A stretch of DNA of 64,000 bases from Stenomitos frigidus_A (GCF_963877135.1 NZ_CAWNSW010000157.1:1-64000); one strand, 5' to 3'; positions 7,365-16,868 are shown, counted from the stretch's first letter. The notes: a model not told the origin generated them from the sequence alone. Translations and numbers: made by a program.

Positions 7365-8495
7365 AATAACTCTGCTGCTGCAATCTGAAAATGAGCGATC
7401 GTGTCGTCATTCACCTGGGTCAATGACGTACAGCCTCACCATCAACCACATAAGACAACATTGAATTTCCAGTAGATGCGCTGACTTCAAACCCGTATTT
7501 AGCGTCTTAAACTGCTGCTGCACCGATAAAAGCAAAGGCTCTCATCCGCTAAGCTTGCTTAATGACTTAAAGAATGACTTAAAGAAGTGATACCAAACAT
7601 CCCTCAGTCGGAGCATTTCAGCACCAGCAAAGTCTAAATTTACCACTCTAATGGTGAGGGCTTGGGGTATGCTGCAGCGGTTCCTCTAGCAATGCCGCGG
7701 TTTAAGTGTGATATCAATCACATCGTTTAATATAGCGGTTCTTCATTGCATTCACTACCCTTAATTGTTACTACAATCAAGAGTAGCTTGACTCAAGCAG
7801 GAAACCCTTCTTAAGCATTAGCACGGTGATTTTGAAGATCAACTAGATGCTTAAATTTTTCTGAAATTTTATGTTCAATGCCTGGTGCATCCTGACCCGC
7901 AGAGGTGGACTTTGTTCTCAAGGCACGATTTCAATCGCCAGTCCCTTAGACCCGTTAGGCTTTTGAAGCGCTTGTACAAGGCAACCAGCCCGGAGAGTCT
8001 ACAACGATTACCTGAGAGTGCTGCGCCAGTATGACCGTTGATCAGGAGCAGTACCAAGCGGTAGGGGATCGTCCAAAAATGATCCAGTGATGGTGCGGTT
8101 ATGTCTTCAGGTTGGGCATTCTAAGGTAGAGATGAGGCCCATCTTTGGAAACACCCAAACGGCACGTTCGTCAAGGCTAAAACGTTGAAACGTCAGTGCG
8201 ACTCTTGAGTGGGTGACGTTTAACCGGAGCGTAATCGCATGCTTGGAGACTAGCCCCATGGGTCAAAGGCGCGATTACACATCCAGTCCGGCACGAACTC
8301 CAGATTCTAGAACCGGCGCTGGCAAAGACAGCCCTTTGGCCCCAGATAGGGTTTGTTTGGTAGAGGCGGTTTCCAACCATCCCCCCTAGCCGTCGGAAGC
8401 CCCCTTTAACAGCGTGCTTACAACACGTTCAGTCAGCTCTCATGCTGTGAGAGCAACGCTCTTCAGCCTCACACTGCTTAACATTGGGATTAGTT
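7365..8495. other. 1.1-kb region without a recognisable gene
   Basis: No frame here looks like a known protein. The left half (7500-7870) is AT-rich and holds the CRP-type site at 7707-7722. The right half (7870-8410) is GC-richer. On the minus strand it shows short open fragments in different frames, such as LDERAVWVFPKMGLISTL and RLVLLLINGHTG. This pattern could fit a decayed gene, perhaps a transposase, but no catalytic motif is complete. A long 5' leader or non-coding RNA upstream of the FHA gene is an alternative. Confidence 0.4.
7707..7722. promoter_or_regulatory. CRP-type (cAMP receptor protein) binding site
   Basis: TGTGATATCAATCACA is a perfect match to the CRP consensus TGTGA-N6-TCACA, the half-sites also recognised by cyanobacterial SYCRP1. 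At random, about 0.06 such sites would be expected in 64 kb. An AT-rich TTTAATATAG box begins five bases downstream and could be a -10 element for plus-strand transcription. The nearest downstream gene is the FHA protein, more than 770 bases away. Confidence 0.55.
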
Positions 8496-9308
8496 ATGCT
8501 CGACTCACACTCATTAGCTGAATACTCTTCACAGGTGTTGAATGCTTCTGGCAACACCGAATTAGAGCAGCGCCTGGGTTTATATCGTGTCTTTTTGAAG
8601 CTCTATGAACATCATCGGAGCCTGCTGGATGAAATCCTGGATCTAGAAAACACTGGGATGAAAGCACGCAAGCAAGTGGCTTTACAGTATGTACAAGGAG
8701 TTGTACAAGATCAGCAGGTGCATGTAATGACAAACCTGCTTAGTGGCAAAACGCGATCGGTGCTGCAGCCTCAGGGCATTTGGGTCATTGGCCGCGATCG
8801 CAAAATGGCGCTACCGATTCAAGATAAGCGTCTATCTCGCCGTCATGCCGCTATTCAGTACATCCAGGATCAAGGCTTTTACCTGATTGATTTTAATAGC
8901 ACCAACGGTTCCTTCGTCAACAGCGAACCAGTGCGACACTGTGTCTTGCTCAAAGATGGTGATCAAATTCGGTTGGGGAGTCTGGTGTTTATTTTCTTTA
9001 TCAGCCACACTCCCAAAACGGCTGAAGCGTTGCCAGACGATCTCATCAACCAGGTCACTACTGCTCGCCGGGCGTACGAGTCTGGAACCGACGATTCGAC
9101 GATCACGGATTCGGGTGTGCCGTTATCCACAACAGACTGGGACACACCATTGTCGGCTGATGCGAAAGATACCTCTATGTTTTTGAGACCACCTCTGCCT
9201 GGTAGTGACCTACCACCAGAGCAAGCATCTTACCCGATCAGCATGAGACAACAATCGGAGATCTTAGATCGCTTTATGAAGCGAGATACACCTGGTAACC
9301 ATAACTGA
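8496..9308 (+). CDS. FHA-domain protein
   Basis: A 270-aa protein from the ATG at 8496 (an upstream TTG at 8484 is possible). Residues 1-85 are helical. Residues about 90-165 are a forkhead-associated domain with the conserved WVIGRDRK, LSRRHA and NSTNGSFVNS motifs that bind phosphothreonine peptides. The C-terminal 90 residues are acidic and Ser/Thr/Pro-rich, so probably disordered and possibly phosphorylated. It likely links Ser/Thr kinase signalling to a partner. A second FHA protein, fused to adenylate cyclase, lies 7 kb away. Function beyond phosphopeptide binding is not predictable. Confidence 0.85.
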   Translation: MLDSHSLAEYSSQVLNASGNTELEQRLGLYRVFLKLYEHHRSLLDEILDLENTGMKARKQVALQYVQGVVQDQQVHVMTNLLSGKTRSVLQPQGIWVIGRDRKMALPIQDKRLSRRHAAIQYIQDQGFYLIDFNSTNGSFVNSEPVRHCVLLKDGDQIRLGSLVFIFFISHTPKTAEALPDDLINQVTTARRAYESGTDDSTITDSGVPLSTTDWDTPLSADAKDTSMFLRPPLPGSDLPPEQASYPISMRQQSEILDRFMKRDTPGNHN

Positions 9309-9509
9309 GAACGTCTCAACTAAGAAGTCTTCAAAATCTAAAAGTCCCGGCGGTAGGCAGACCCGATCGGAGTAAGCATCCCCCAAGCCCTACAGCGATC
9401 GTGTTTTGTGAAAAAGCACCGAAGGGGTGGGGGTGCTCGTTACCTCATGCTTTACAGGCAGAGCCATCGCGCTCATGCCCAACGGTTACACCCTTTTCTC
9501 ACGGGCAGT

Positions 9510-10589
9510 TTAATCCTCTTCTTCAAGCGAGTCATCCTCGTCATCGTCTGCGTCGATCGGAGCCACAGAGTTTGCCGAGACAACCGCACCAATCTCTAGC
9601 TTATGTCGCACCTCTTGCTCAATTTTCTGGGCGACATCGGGCTTCTCTTCCATATATTTGATGGCATTGTCACGTCCCTGGCTAATATTCTCGCCACCAT
9701 AGCTGTACCAGGCTCCTTTGCGAACAAGCACACCCGTTTCTTCTGCCAGGTCAACTAAACAGCCCAGTGTTGAGATGCCCTTGCCAAAAATAACGTCAAA
9801 TTCAGCAATGCGGAACGGGGGCGCAACTTTGTTCTTGGCAACCTTGACTTTGACTCGAATGCCGAACTCTTCGGTGCCTTTCTTCAGCGTTTGAATCCGG
9901 CGCGTATCTAACCGTACAGAGGCATAAAATTTAAGTGCCTGACCACCTGTTGTAGTTTCAGGACTGCCGTAGGTCACACCAATTTTTTGTCGCAGCTGGT
10001 TAATGAAGATGACCGTACAGCCAGACTTGCCCATATTCCCAGCAATTTTTCGCAAGGCTTGGCTCATGAGGCGGGCCTGCAAGCCGACATGAGAGTCGCC
10101 CATCTCCCCTTCAATTTCAGCGCGGGGTACGAGGGCGGCAACGGAGTCAATGACAATGACCTCGATCGCGGACGATCGCACCAGTTGATCAACAATTTCA
10201 AGCGCCGCTTCACCGGTATCAGGCTGAGAGATCAAGAGATTATCGATGTCTACACCCAACGCTTTGGCGTAAACGGGATCGAGAGCATGCTCCGCGTCAA
10301 CGAATGCAGCGATACCACCCGCTTTCTGCACTTCCGCTAAGGCATGTAGCGCCAGTGTGGTTTTACTTGAGCTTTCAGGTCCATAGATTTCAATGACGCG
10401 CCCTTTAGGAAGACCACCACCGAGCGCCAGGTCTAGAGTCAATGCCCCAGTAGAAATCGTTTCGACCCGCATCCGGGTAGCATCGCCTAAGCGCATGATG
10501 CTACCTTTGCCAAAGTTACGCTCAATCTGAGTCAGAACGAGATTTAAGGCTTTGTTTTTGTCAGAATTGTCAGTTGTTTTAGCAGCCAT
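9510..10589 (-). CDS. recA: Recombinase RecA
   Basis: A 359-aa RecA, the ATP-dependent strand-exchange protein of homologous recombination and SOS induction. The core fits the family end to end: ISTGALTLDLALGGGLPKGR, the MAW-like region, LLISQPDTGEAALEI, the L2 segment INQLRQKIGVTYGSPETTTG and an acidic C-terminus ending DDDEDDSLEEED. One oddity is the Walker A loop, which reads GPESSSKTT (residues 70-78). Serine 75, codon AGT, stands where nearly all P-loops have glycine. The start ATG at 10589 is preceded by GAGGCGCT. Divergent from xseA. Confidence 0.97.
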   Translation of the reverse strand: MAAKTTDNSDKNKALNLVLTQIERNFGKGSIMRLGDATRMRVETISTGALTLDLALGGGLPKGRVIEIYGPESSSKTTLALHALAEVQKAGGIAAFVDAEHALDPVYAKALGVDIDNLLISQPDTGEAALEIVDQLVRSSAIEVIVIDSVAALVPRAEIEGEMGDSHVGLQARLMSQALRKIAGNMGKSGCTVIFINQLRQKIGVTYGSPETTTGGQALKFYASVRLDTRRIQTLKKGTEEFGIRVKVKVAKNKVAPPFRIAEFDVIFGKGISTLGCLVDLAEETGVLVRKGAWYSYGGENISQGRDNAIKYMEEKPDVAQKIEQEVRHKLEIGAVVSANSVAPIDADDDEDDSLEEED

Positions 10590-11032
10590 GAGCGCCTCAA
10601 TGCGGAAGGTTCAGTAGGTAGGTAGACAGGAGAATTGAAACTTTAAACGACAGCAGATTAGACCACTTGGACTTTGAGTATGAGGTTCATCAGGGTTTCA
10701 GAGCCGTTCATGCATCTAAAGTTCATAGTCGTTAGCCAGAGTGAGATCAAGCGTTAGAGGCATTCTATGCTAAGCAGTTCCCCAGGAACTGCTCACGCGA
10801 TCGCGGGTCTAGATCCATCAGCAAAAAGCTTCACGCTTCAGTTATTTAGTCATCCAATGAAATGTACTAACGTATGCGATGAAGTCTAGTTAATCTAGAG
10901 AGGGTCGAGCGTCATGACGCTACCCTTAGTTGTCACCCGTTACAACGCCTCCATGACCTCAAAAAGTGATCCAAGAAACATCGCTGCCAGAATCTTTTTG
11001 GTGACACTAGTGACTCTTCCAGGTTACATACA
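10590..11032. other. recA-xseA divergent intergenic region
   Basis: About 440 bases that must hold both promoters. A weak LexA-like sequence TGTACTAACGTATG (10863-10876) departs from the cyanobacterial RGTACNNNDGTWC consensus at two positions, so I do not call it an operator. Nothing else stands out. Confidence 0.5.
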
Positions 11033-12280
11033 ATGACCTCCTATCTTCCTCATTTGTTGGTTCCGGATACGGCGCTATCGGTAGCAGGGCTAACGGGTTA
11101 CATCCAGGCTCTGTTAGAGCAAGACAATCACCTGAGCCAGGTCTGGGTTACAGGGGAAGTATCCAGCGCCACTCGCTATCGCAGCGGGTTGTTCTTTACG
11201 CTACAAGACCCTGATGCTAAAGCAGCGATCAGTTGTGTTGTGTGGAACAGCCAATTGGAGAGGCTGACCACTTTACCCGCTCAGGGAGAGCAATTAATTA
11301 TTCTGGGGCGCATCCACGTACATCCTCAGCGGGGTCAGTATCAGCTGATTGTATGGCAGGCTTTACCAGCGGGCGAGGGTCTGCGGGCACTACGTTATCG
11401 CCAATTACGCCATCGCCTGGAAGCAGAGGGCTTGTTTGACCCCGCACGCAAGCGCTCATTGCCGATCCATCCCCAAACGTTGGCTGTTGTCACATCACCG
11501 CAGGCAGCCGCATGGGGTGATATTCAGCGAACGTTGCGACGACGGTATCCGGGTTTGCATGTATTGTTTTCTCCAGCGCTAGTACAGGGTGATCAGGCTC
11601 CAGCCTCAATTGTGCACGCCATTCAGCGAGTTGAACTAGATAATAGAGCGGATGTACTAATTCTATCACGAGGTGGCGGTGCGATCGAAGATATGGCGTG
11701 CTTTAATGACGAGCGCGTGGTACGTGCGATCGCAGATTGTTCGATTCCAGTCATTGCTGGCATCGGTCACCAGCGGGATGAAACCCTAGCAGACCTTGCC
11801 GCTGATGTCTGTGCGCATACGCCGACCGCTGCAGCCGAGCAAGCCGTGCCTCAACTAGCCATGCTGCAGACAGAGCATCAAGAGAGGGTGCTGGCGCTCA
11901 AAACTGCCATTTACGACTGCTTGGGGGCAGCGCAGCAACAGCAGCAAGCTTTGAGCGATCGGCTCCATAAGCTGCGGCTCGATCGTAAGCTCCAGCAAGA
12001 ACGGCAAAAACTCCACTGGATGCGCCAACGACTGATTCAAGGCAGTGCGCTGCAAACTCAGCAAGCAACGTCTTACTGCCAATCACTCCAGCAAAAGCTG
12101 GCAACACTTGATCCTGAAGCGGTGCTGAAACGGGGCTATGCTGTAGCACGGCACGCAAACGGGACGATCGTCCGTACGGCCCAAGCGGTAACACCAGAAG
12201 AGACGCTGACGATTCAGCTTGGTCAAGGACAGCTAACGGTTAAAGTAACAGCCGTACTGCCACGATCGCTTAACGTTTAA
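11033..12280 (+). CDS. xseA: Exodeoxyribonuclease VII large subunit
   Basis: A 415-aa XseA, the catalytic subunit of exonuclease VII, which degrades single-stranded DNA from both ends. The N-terminal OB domain (LSQVWVTGEVSSATRYRSG, then FFTLQD) binds DNA. The nuclease core follows, with VVTSPQAAAWGDI, LSRGGGAIEDMACFNDE and AGIGHQRDETLADLAADVCAHTPTAAAE (three adjoining conserved blocks). A long coiled coil at about 275-345 is Gln-rich. The C-terminus has DPEAVLKRGYAV. It is followed by xseB after 85 bases, the usual pairing. Start at ATG 11033, with little Shine-Dalgarno complementarity, as is common in cyanobacteria. Confidence 0.95.
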   Translation: MTSYLPHLLVPDTALSVAGLTGYIQALLEQDNHLSQVWVTGEVSSATRYRSGLFFTLQDPDAKAAISCVVWNSQLERLTTLPAQGEQLIILGRIHVHPQRGQYQLIVWQALPAGEGLRALRYRQLRHRLEAEGLFDPARKRSLPIHPQTLAVVTSPQAAAWGDIQRTLRRRYPGLHVLFSPALVQGDQAPASIVHAIQRVELDNRADVLILSRGGGAIEDMACFNDERVVRAIADCSIPVIAGIGHQRDETLADLAADVCAHTPTAAAEQAVPQLAMLQTEHQERVLALKTAIYDCLGAAQQQQQALSDRLHKLRLDRKLQQERQKLHWMRQRLIQGSALQTQQATSYCQSLQQKLATLDPEAVLKRGYAVARHANGTIVRTAQAVTPEETLTIQLGQGQLTVKVTAVLPRSLNV

Positions 12281-12365
12281 GTCGTTAAGTTTAAGCCGTC
12301 AAAAGTTTGAGAAAAAGGTTCAAGTATAAATATACTAGCGATGGAGACCCTGCCATTCATTTGTC

Positions 12366-12647
12366 GTGAGCATTCCTAAAGACACTCCCGAATCCCCGTC
12401 CAGTCGAAGCGATCTTGATCGTAGAACGATGACAGACTTGCCAGAACAGGGTTGGAGCTACGAAGAAACTGTGCAACAGGTAGAAGCGATTATGTCGCGT
12501 ATTGAGTCAGGAGAGTTGGAACTGGCGGATGTCTTTGACCAGTTCGCTGCTGCTGTGAGCTATTTACGCCAGTGTGACCTGTTTCTGACCCAACGTCAGC
12601 AGCAAATGGATTTGCTGATCGAAACGTTAACCGATGACCTGGAGTAG
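12366..12647 (+). CDS. xseB: Exodeoxyribonuclease VII small subunit
   Basis: XseB is the small helical subunit, present in several copies per XseA. The signature WSYEETVQQVEAIMSRIESGELELADVF, here split over residues 30-57, forms the helical hairpin. The end (LFLTQRQQQMDLLIETL) is also typical. The frame opens at a GTG at 12366 (93 aa). An ATG at 12429, beginning MTDLPEQGW, gives 72 aa and matches the usual family length better, so it may be the true start. Confidence 0.88.
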   Translation: MSIPKDTPESPSSRSDLDRRTMTDLPEQGWSYEETVQQVEAIMSRIESGELELADVFDQFAAAVSYLRQCDLFLTQRQQQMDLLIETLTDDLE

Positions 12648-12741
12648 GTCGTTTACAGGGAATGTCTCTACAGAATGCGATCGACCGCATGAGAGCATCA
12701 CCCAGTTTTAGCGGCTAGGTTTTAGCGGCTAGAAGTTGTTT

Positions 12742-12892
12742 ACAGCCGTTTGCAAATGGGTCAGCCCCCGTGCGTAAAGCCTCGCGGCATACAAGAAACG
12801 CGGAGCGAGTGCTTTGCACTTACATCCTGCTCGCAGGCGTGAGCGAGACGCTCATACTCAGTTGATGTGGCTTATTCAAACGATGCTGTAAG
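12742..12892. repeat. Dispersed palindromic repeat, copy 2, with nested element
   Basis: Shares CGTTTGCAAA, CTGCTCGCAGGCGTGAGCGA plus GACGCTC, then CTCAGTTGATGTG and ATTCAAACGA with the copy at 3374-3478. It differs by an insertion of roughly 60 bases (about 12770-12825). The insertion is itself a hairpin: GTGCGTAAAGCCTCGC is imperfectly complementary to GCGAGTGCTTTGCAC. It lies between xseB and the 3' end of nadB. Confidence 0.75.
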
Positions 12893-12911
12893 AAGCAATG
12901 GCAATACGGCG

Positions 12912-14684
12912 TTATTCTGGCTGCTTTACAACAGGCGCTTTGCTCCAACGGGTGCCGTTTAGAGCCGTTTCATCATTCTTACAAACGAGGGTATGCGCTT
13001 CCCAAGCCGTTTCTGTGTCAGGGTAATCAACCCGATAGTGACCGCCACGACTTTCAGTGCGGAAGTGTGCGCTCTGGAGAATGAGCCATGCAACATCAAG
13101 CAAATTGCGAGTTTCTGCCCAGACTCTTAGCTGTGCGTCGATCGAAACCTCACCTAAAGCAACGTCTTGTGCGGGCTCAAGGTGCTGCAACCGTTGGGTA
13201 ATCGCAAGATCAGAAAACTCTTGCTGCCAACGTTGGATTTGCGCGATCGCCGTTGCCATCATGATCCCATCGCGACAAATGCCTGCACTCTGCCATACCA
13301 GACGGGGAAGCTCTTGCCGTAAGGCTTGAATTTTCATCAGATCGCTTTCCAAAAGGTCGGCGATCGATGCATTCAGAGGGTAGCGTTCAGATGCCTTCGC
13401 CGCGTCCGCATCTGTCGCTCCAGTAACAGGCTGCCTAATGTTGGTTGCCTCTAATTCTAAGTGAGCGAACTGTGCCCCAAACACCAAACACTCCAGCAGC
13501 GAATTACTGGCTAGTCGATTGGCCCCATGAACCCCCGTGCTGGCTGTTTCACCCACTGCATAGAGACCGGGAATCGACGTTTGGTTGACCAAATCTGTCG
13601 CAATGCCTCCCATCCAATAATGGGCAGCAGGCGCAACAGGAATGGGCTCGTGAAAGACATCAATGCCCCACCGTTGGCAAACCTGAATGATGTTAGGAAA
13701 GCGATGCTGAATGGTTTCGGGTGCGATCGGTCGTAAATCTAGCCAGACATGCGCTGCTGCTGGGTCCGCATGTGTTTTTTGCAGGTAGCTGAAGATGGCA
13801 CGACTGACGACATCTCTAGGAGCTAGTTCGCCTGCTGGATGGTAGTCAAAGGCAAACCGTCGTCCGTTGTGGTCGATCAAATGAGCACCCTCGCCCCGCA
13901 CCGCTTCGCTGATCAAAAAACGGGGTGCGCCAGGCTGCGTTAAGGCCGTCGGGTGAAACTGGACAAATTCCAGGTCGCGCAACATGGCTCCAGCACGATG
14001 GGCGATCGCCACACCATCCCCTGTACTCAACTCAGGATTGGTTGTTTGGGCAAAGACTTGACCACCGCCACCCGTTGCTAGAATCACAGCAGCCGACCGG
14101 AGCCAACGCACGTGCCCTTCGTAAAGCAGACAAATGCCCTGGCAACGTCGTGTAGCCTGATCTAGCCAAACATCAAGCGTTAGCGCCTGTGAAAAGACAT
14201 GGATGTGCTTGCGACTAAGCACCTGTGCTGTCAGCGTACTCACCACTTGCCGACCCGTTGTATCAGCCGCATGTAACACTCGTCGTCGAGAATGAGCCGC
14301 CTCCAGAGTCAGCGCCAGTTCGCCGTTGTGGCGATCGAACGAAACCCCCATTGCGACTAGCGACTGAATGCACTGCGGTGCCTGCTCTACAAGGAACTTA
14401 ACTGCGTCATAGTCACACAACCCAACTCCGGCTTGTAAGGTATCGGCTAAATGCAGTGCCGGAGAATCGCCTGGATCAACCACCGCTGCAATGCCACCCT
14501 GTGCCCAGTCGCTAGCAGACAGCGAGAGGGTGTCTTTAGTCAGCAGCCCGATGCGGTAATGGCTAGGAAGGCAGAGTGCAGTATAAAGCCCAGCCGCACC
14601 TGCCCCCACGATGAGAACATCAAACTGAGGTAATTCAGGCGCAGAAGGCGATCGCAAAACGGACGATTGCAAAGATGCTACCAA
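12912..14684 (-). CDS. nadB: L-aspartate oxidase
   Basis: A 590-aa flavoprotein that oxidises L-aspartate to iminoaspartate, the first step of de novo NAD synthesis (NadA acts next). The FAD dinucleotide fold VLIVGAGAAGLYTALCLP is near the N-terminus. DWAQGGIAAV, the active-site segment FVQFHPTAL, SEAVRGEGAHL and MGGIATDLVNQTSIPGLYAV follow, then the second flavin loop HGANRLASNSLLE. The C-terminal helical domain ends in SRGGHYRVDYP. No ATG is available before the Rossmann fold, so initiation must be at a TTG, best placed at 14684. Monocistronic. Confidence 0.95.
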   Translation of the reverse strand: MVASLQSSVLRSPSAPELPQFDVLIVGAGAAGLYTALCLPSHYRIGLLTKDTLSLSASDWAQGGIAAVVDPGDSPALHLADTLQAGVGLCDYDAVKFLVEQAPQCIQSLVAMGVSFDRHNGELALTLEAAHSRRRVLHAADTTGRQVVSTLTAQVLSRKHIHVFSQALTLDVWLDQATRRCQGICLLYEGHVRWLRSAAVILATGGGGQVFAQTTNPELSTGDGVAIAHRAGAMLRDLEFVQFHPTALTQPGAPRFLISEAVRGEGAHLIDHNGRRFAFDYHPAGELAPRDVVSRAIFSYLQKTHADPAAAHVWLDLRPIAPETIQHRFPNIIQVCQRWGIDVFHEPIPVAPAAHYWMGGIATDLVNQTSIPGLYAVGETASTGVHGANRLASNSLLECLVFGAQFAHLELEATNIRQPVTGATDADAAKASERYPLNASIADLLESDLMKIQALRQELPRLVWQSAGICRDGIMMATAIAQIQRWQQEFSDLAITQRLQHLEPAQDVALGEVSIDAQLRVWAETRNLLDVAWLILQSAHFRTESRGGHYRVDYPDTETAWEAHTLVCKNDETALNGTRWSKAPVVKQPE

Positions 14685-15062
14685 TTTAAATTTTGGGATG
14701 TTCGCTCAAAAAGGCACTGCCCTTCAGGACATAACGCTATTCTCAAGCATTCGCGATCAGATTGAAACCCATTCGCTTATACAGCTAGTCGCTGGAACAA
14801 AGATGGCCCGTTCCAGACTGACGGCTGCTTGCGGCTGTCGTTCGATGCTAGTTCTAGTCTAGCCGTCTGCCTGTTTAAAGTTGGCGGACGACTAGATGGC
14901 CTCAGGATGATCGTTTGCGGGTTTTCAATCCTCAAAAAACTACTGACAGAACCGTAGCAACGAGTCAAGCATGGGCTAAAGACGAAAATTGCTCTCTGAC
15001 TGTTTACCAGCCATTGAGCAATTTGGTTGAATGATTGAACCAGCGGGGATGAAATTCGATCG
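14685..15062. other. nadB-psbU intergenic region
   Basis: About 380 bases between the psbU stop and the nadB start, both genes read leftward. It should contain the nadB promoter and any psbU terminator. A small stem GGTT-N9-AACC lies near 15022-15040. I see no gene or clear regulatory motif. Confidence 0.5.
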
Positions 15063-15515
15063 TTAGCGGTAAATACCGTTGTTGATCCGATCCGCTCCCT
15101 CTACCAAGGCTTCTTCAACATCAGTGGCAGTGAAATTATCCAGATTTGCCTTCAGCACGTCCTTCTGCGCCTCCGTCAACCCTGCGATCTTCAAAACATC
15201 CTCAACTGAATCGTAGGGTGCATTTTTGACAATGAGCCCCGCAAGCGTGGGATATAAACCTGGATACTGCCTGAATGAACGCACGTTGGTGTTATTCAGA
15301 TCAAGCTTTTTACCGTATTCAGAACTGAGCTTTTCGCCCACAGCATCGCGAATCGCTTCAGCTGCAAGCAATGTTGGAGCAAAGGCCACTCGATTCAACT
15401 GATACCCTGCCACATTGCCTAAATTTACCGCTAGCGCCCTTTGTGGCATCCCCAGCGAGCCAAGACAACCAACCAATACGCAAAGAACCATTAACACACG
15501 AACCAAGCGTTTCAT
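15063..15515 (-). CDS. psbU: Photosystem II extrinsic protein PsbU (12 kDa)
   Basis: PsbU binds the lumenal face of photosystem II and stabilises the oxygen-evolving cluster with PsbO and PsbV. The mature part starts near VNLGNVAGYQLNRV and contains the helix-hairpin-helix-like repeat region LRSF..YPTLAGLIVKNAPYDSVED..IAGLTEAQK typical of the family. The N-terminus MKRLVRVLMVLCVLVGCLG is a signal sequence for export to the thylakoid lumen, with AQRALA-type cleavage likely before VNLG. I place the start at ATG 15515 (150 aa) because AGGAAGGGAGG lies just upstream. The 15 in-frame codons before it have no such support. Confidence 0.95.
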   Translation of the reverse strand: MKRLVRVLMVLCVLVGCLGSLGMPQRALAVNLGNVAGYQLNRVAFAPTLLAAEAIRDAVGEKLSSEYGKKLDLNNTNVRSFRQYPGLYPTLAGLIVKNAPYDSVEDVLKIAGLTEAQKDVLKANLDNFTATDVEEALVEGADRINNGIYR

Positions 15516-15795
15516 GAATCTATTCCTCCCTTCCTGTCGCATGAAAACCATACACAGCATTTATTCAGAGACTATCATTTTCTGGTCATCATCTCTCACT
15601 ATGGCTCGTCTGCCTAGAGTGTCTAGGTGAAAATCTTTACACTTCGCTCAGCAAGGCGCGTGAAGGATAGCGTGGGTCAAAGGTTTGGGGAGCGTAGCCA
15701 CAAGAGACCGTTTGCAGTGCCCTTTGTATCGGTCGGCTACGGATTGACCCACTGCTGACTAACGCTACGATCGACTGCTGATGAACGGATGAGTA

Positions 15796-16830
15796 CTACT
15801 CTCTGCTCTTCATCTGCAGGAACGTTTCTAAGTCGGGAAACGAGCAGGCATGAGCCACAGTCGGCATGTCATAGCCCTTGAGATGAACCGTATAGTTTCT
15901 GAACAAATCGATCGACGTAATCTCCATGTTGGTCAGATGCTGATAAGTTGTTTCACCAACAGCAATATCCAGACCAATCTGCTTAGTGGATGTTTCCAGT
16001 CGAAAAGCAGCATTCACCGTATCACCTAAGGCAGTATAGTCGGGCCGATCGCCACTGCCCGTGTTACCGACCATGGCGTAGCCTGTGTTGATGCCAGCAC
16101 CAATGCGCAGTGGAAATGGTAAGGGATAAAGGTTATACAGATCGCTGGTCATCTTGTGTAGAGCATTCAGGGCACGAAAAATGCGGAGCATTTCATCGTC
16201 ATTTACACCCTGTGGGCCGTGAATCCAAATTGCCATCACAGCGTCGCCGATATACTTATCAACCCAGCTGCCATATTCGCGAATGATATCGCCTGCGTGC
16301 CGAAACCAGGTGCCGATCACCTCTGACAACACCTTCTCGTCTAATTGGCGTGTCAACACGGTAAAGTCTCGAATATCGACAACCAACACTGATATCAAGC
16401 GACGCACGTGCAGCGTCGCGGTCGCCGTAAATTCTTTTGAATCTGAACCCGCTGCAGAATCAGCAGGAGGGTTGAGTGTCGGGCAGTAGAAGTCAAGATC
16501 GGTCTGACCAAAGGTGAGCCGATCGCCATTATGCAGCGTGACGGGAATGCTCACTCGACGACCATTCACAAAGGAACCGTTTCGACTGCCCAAGTCAATC
16601 AAATAGAATTCGCCTGTCTCCATGCACTGCAACATCGCGTGATTACGCGAAATCCAGCGATCGGGCAACACAAAATTGTTATCTTCACTACGCCCAATGG
16701 TCCAACAGTTACTACCCGCAAGCGGCAACCGCCGACTACCAGAGTCAGTTCGGAGAACTAGATGGGGAGTGGGTTGCAAAGTCACCACAGGCTGAGACAA
16801 ATAATCCTTTCCTATGATGCATCCTGACAT
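15796..16830 (-). CDS. FHA-domain class III adenylate/guanylate cyclase
   Basis: A 344-aa soluble cyclase. An FHA domain occupies residues 41-115 (TIGRSEDNNFVL, SRNHAML, LGSRNGSFVNGR). The class III catalytic domain runs from about 145 to 330. Its metal-binding aspartates are Asp152 (VVDIRDFT) and Asp196 (KYIGDAVMAIW). The GAGINTGYAMVGNTGSG and YTALGDTVNAAFRLE blocks complete it. It should turn ATP into cAMP; a GTP preference cannot be excluded from sequence. The FHA domain suggests activation by a phosphorylated partner. Start ATG 16830. A 7-bp palindrome lies 39 bases upstream. Confidence 0.9.
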   Translation of the reverse strand: MSGCIIGKDYLSQPVVTLQPTPHLVLRTDSGSRRLPLAGSNCWTIGRSEDNNFVLPDRWISRNHAMLQCMETGEFYLIDLGSRNGSFVNGRRVSIPVTLHNGDRLTFGQTDLDFYCPTLNPPADSAAGSDSKEFTATATLHVRRLISVLVVDIRDFTVLTRQLDEKVLSEVIGTWFRHAGDIIREYGSWVDKYIGDAVMAIWIHGPQGVNDDEMLRIFRALNALHKMTSDLYNLYPLPFPLRIGAGINTGYAMVGNTGSGDRPDYTALGDTVNAAFRLETSTKQIGLDIAVGETTYQHLTNMEITSIDLFRNYTVHLKGYDMPTVAHACSFPDLETFLQMKSRE

Positions 16831-16868
16831 ATCTCTCTATGACAGTGTAGTCTTCAGACAAAAATTCG

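Noticed and set aside
7043..7423. 126-aa minus-strand frame
   Set aside because: It overlaps the better frame at 6771-7352 and has no domain or compositional support.
10863..10876. LexA box upstream of recA
   Set aside because: It departs from the cyanobacterial consensus at two key positions and lies about 275 bases from the recA start.
15671..15751. GTGGGTCAA / TTGACCCAC inverted repeat upstream of psbU
   Set aside because: The arms are perfect but only 9 bp and 63 bases apart, too weak to call without further copies.
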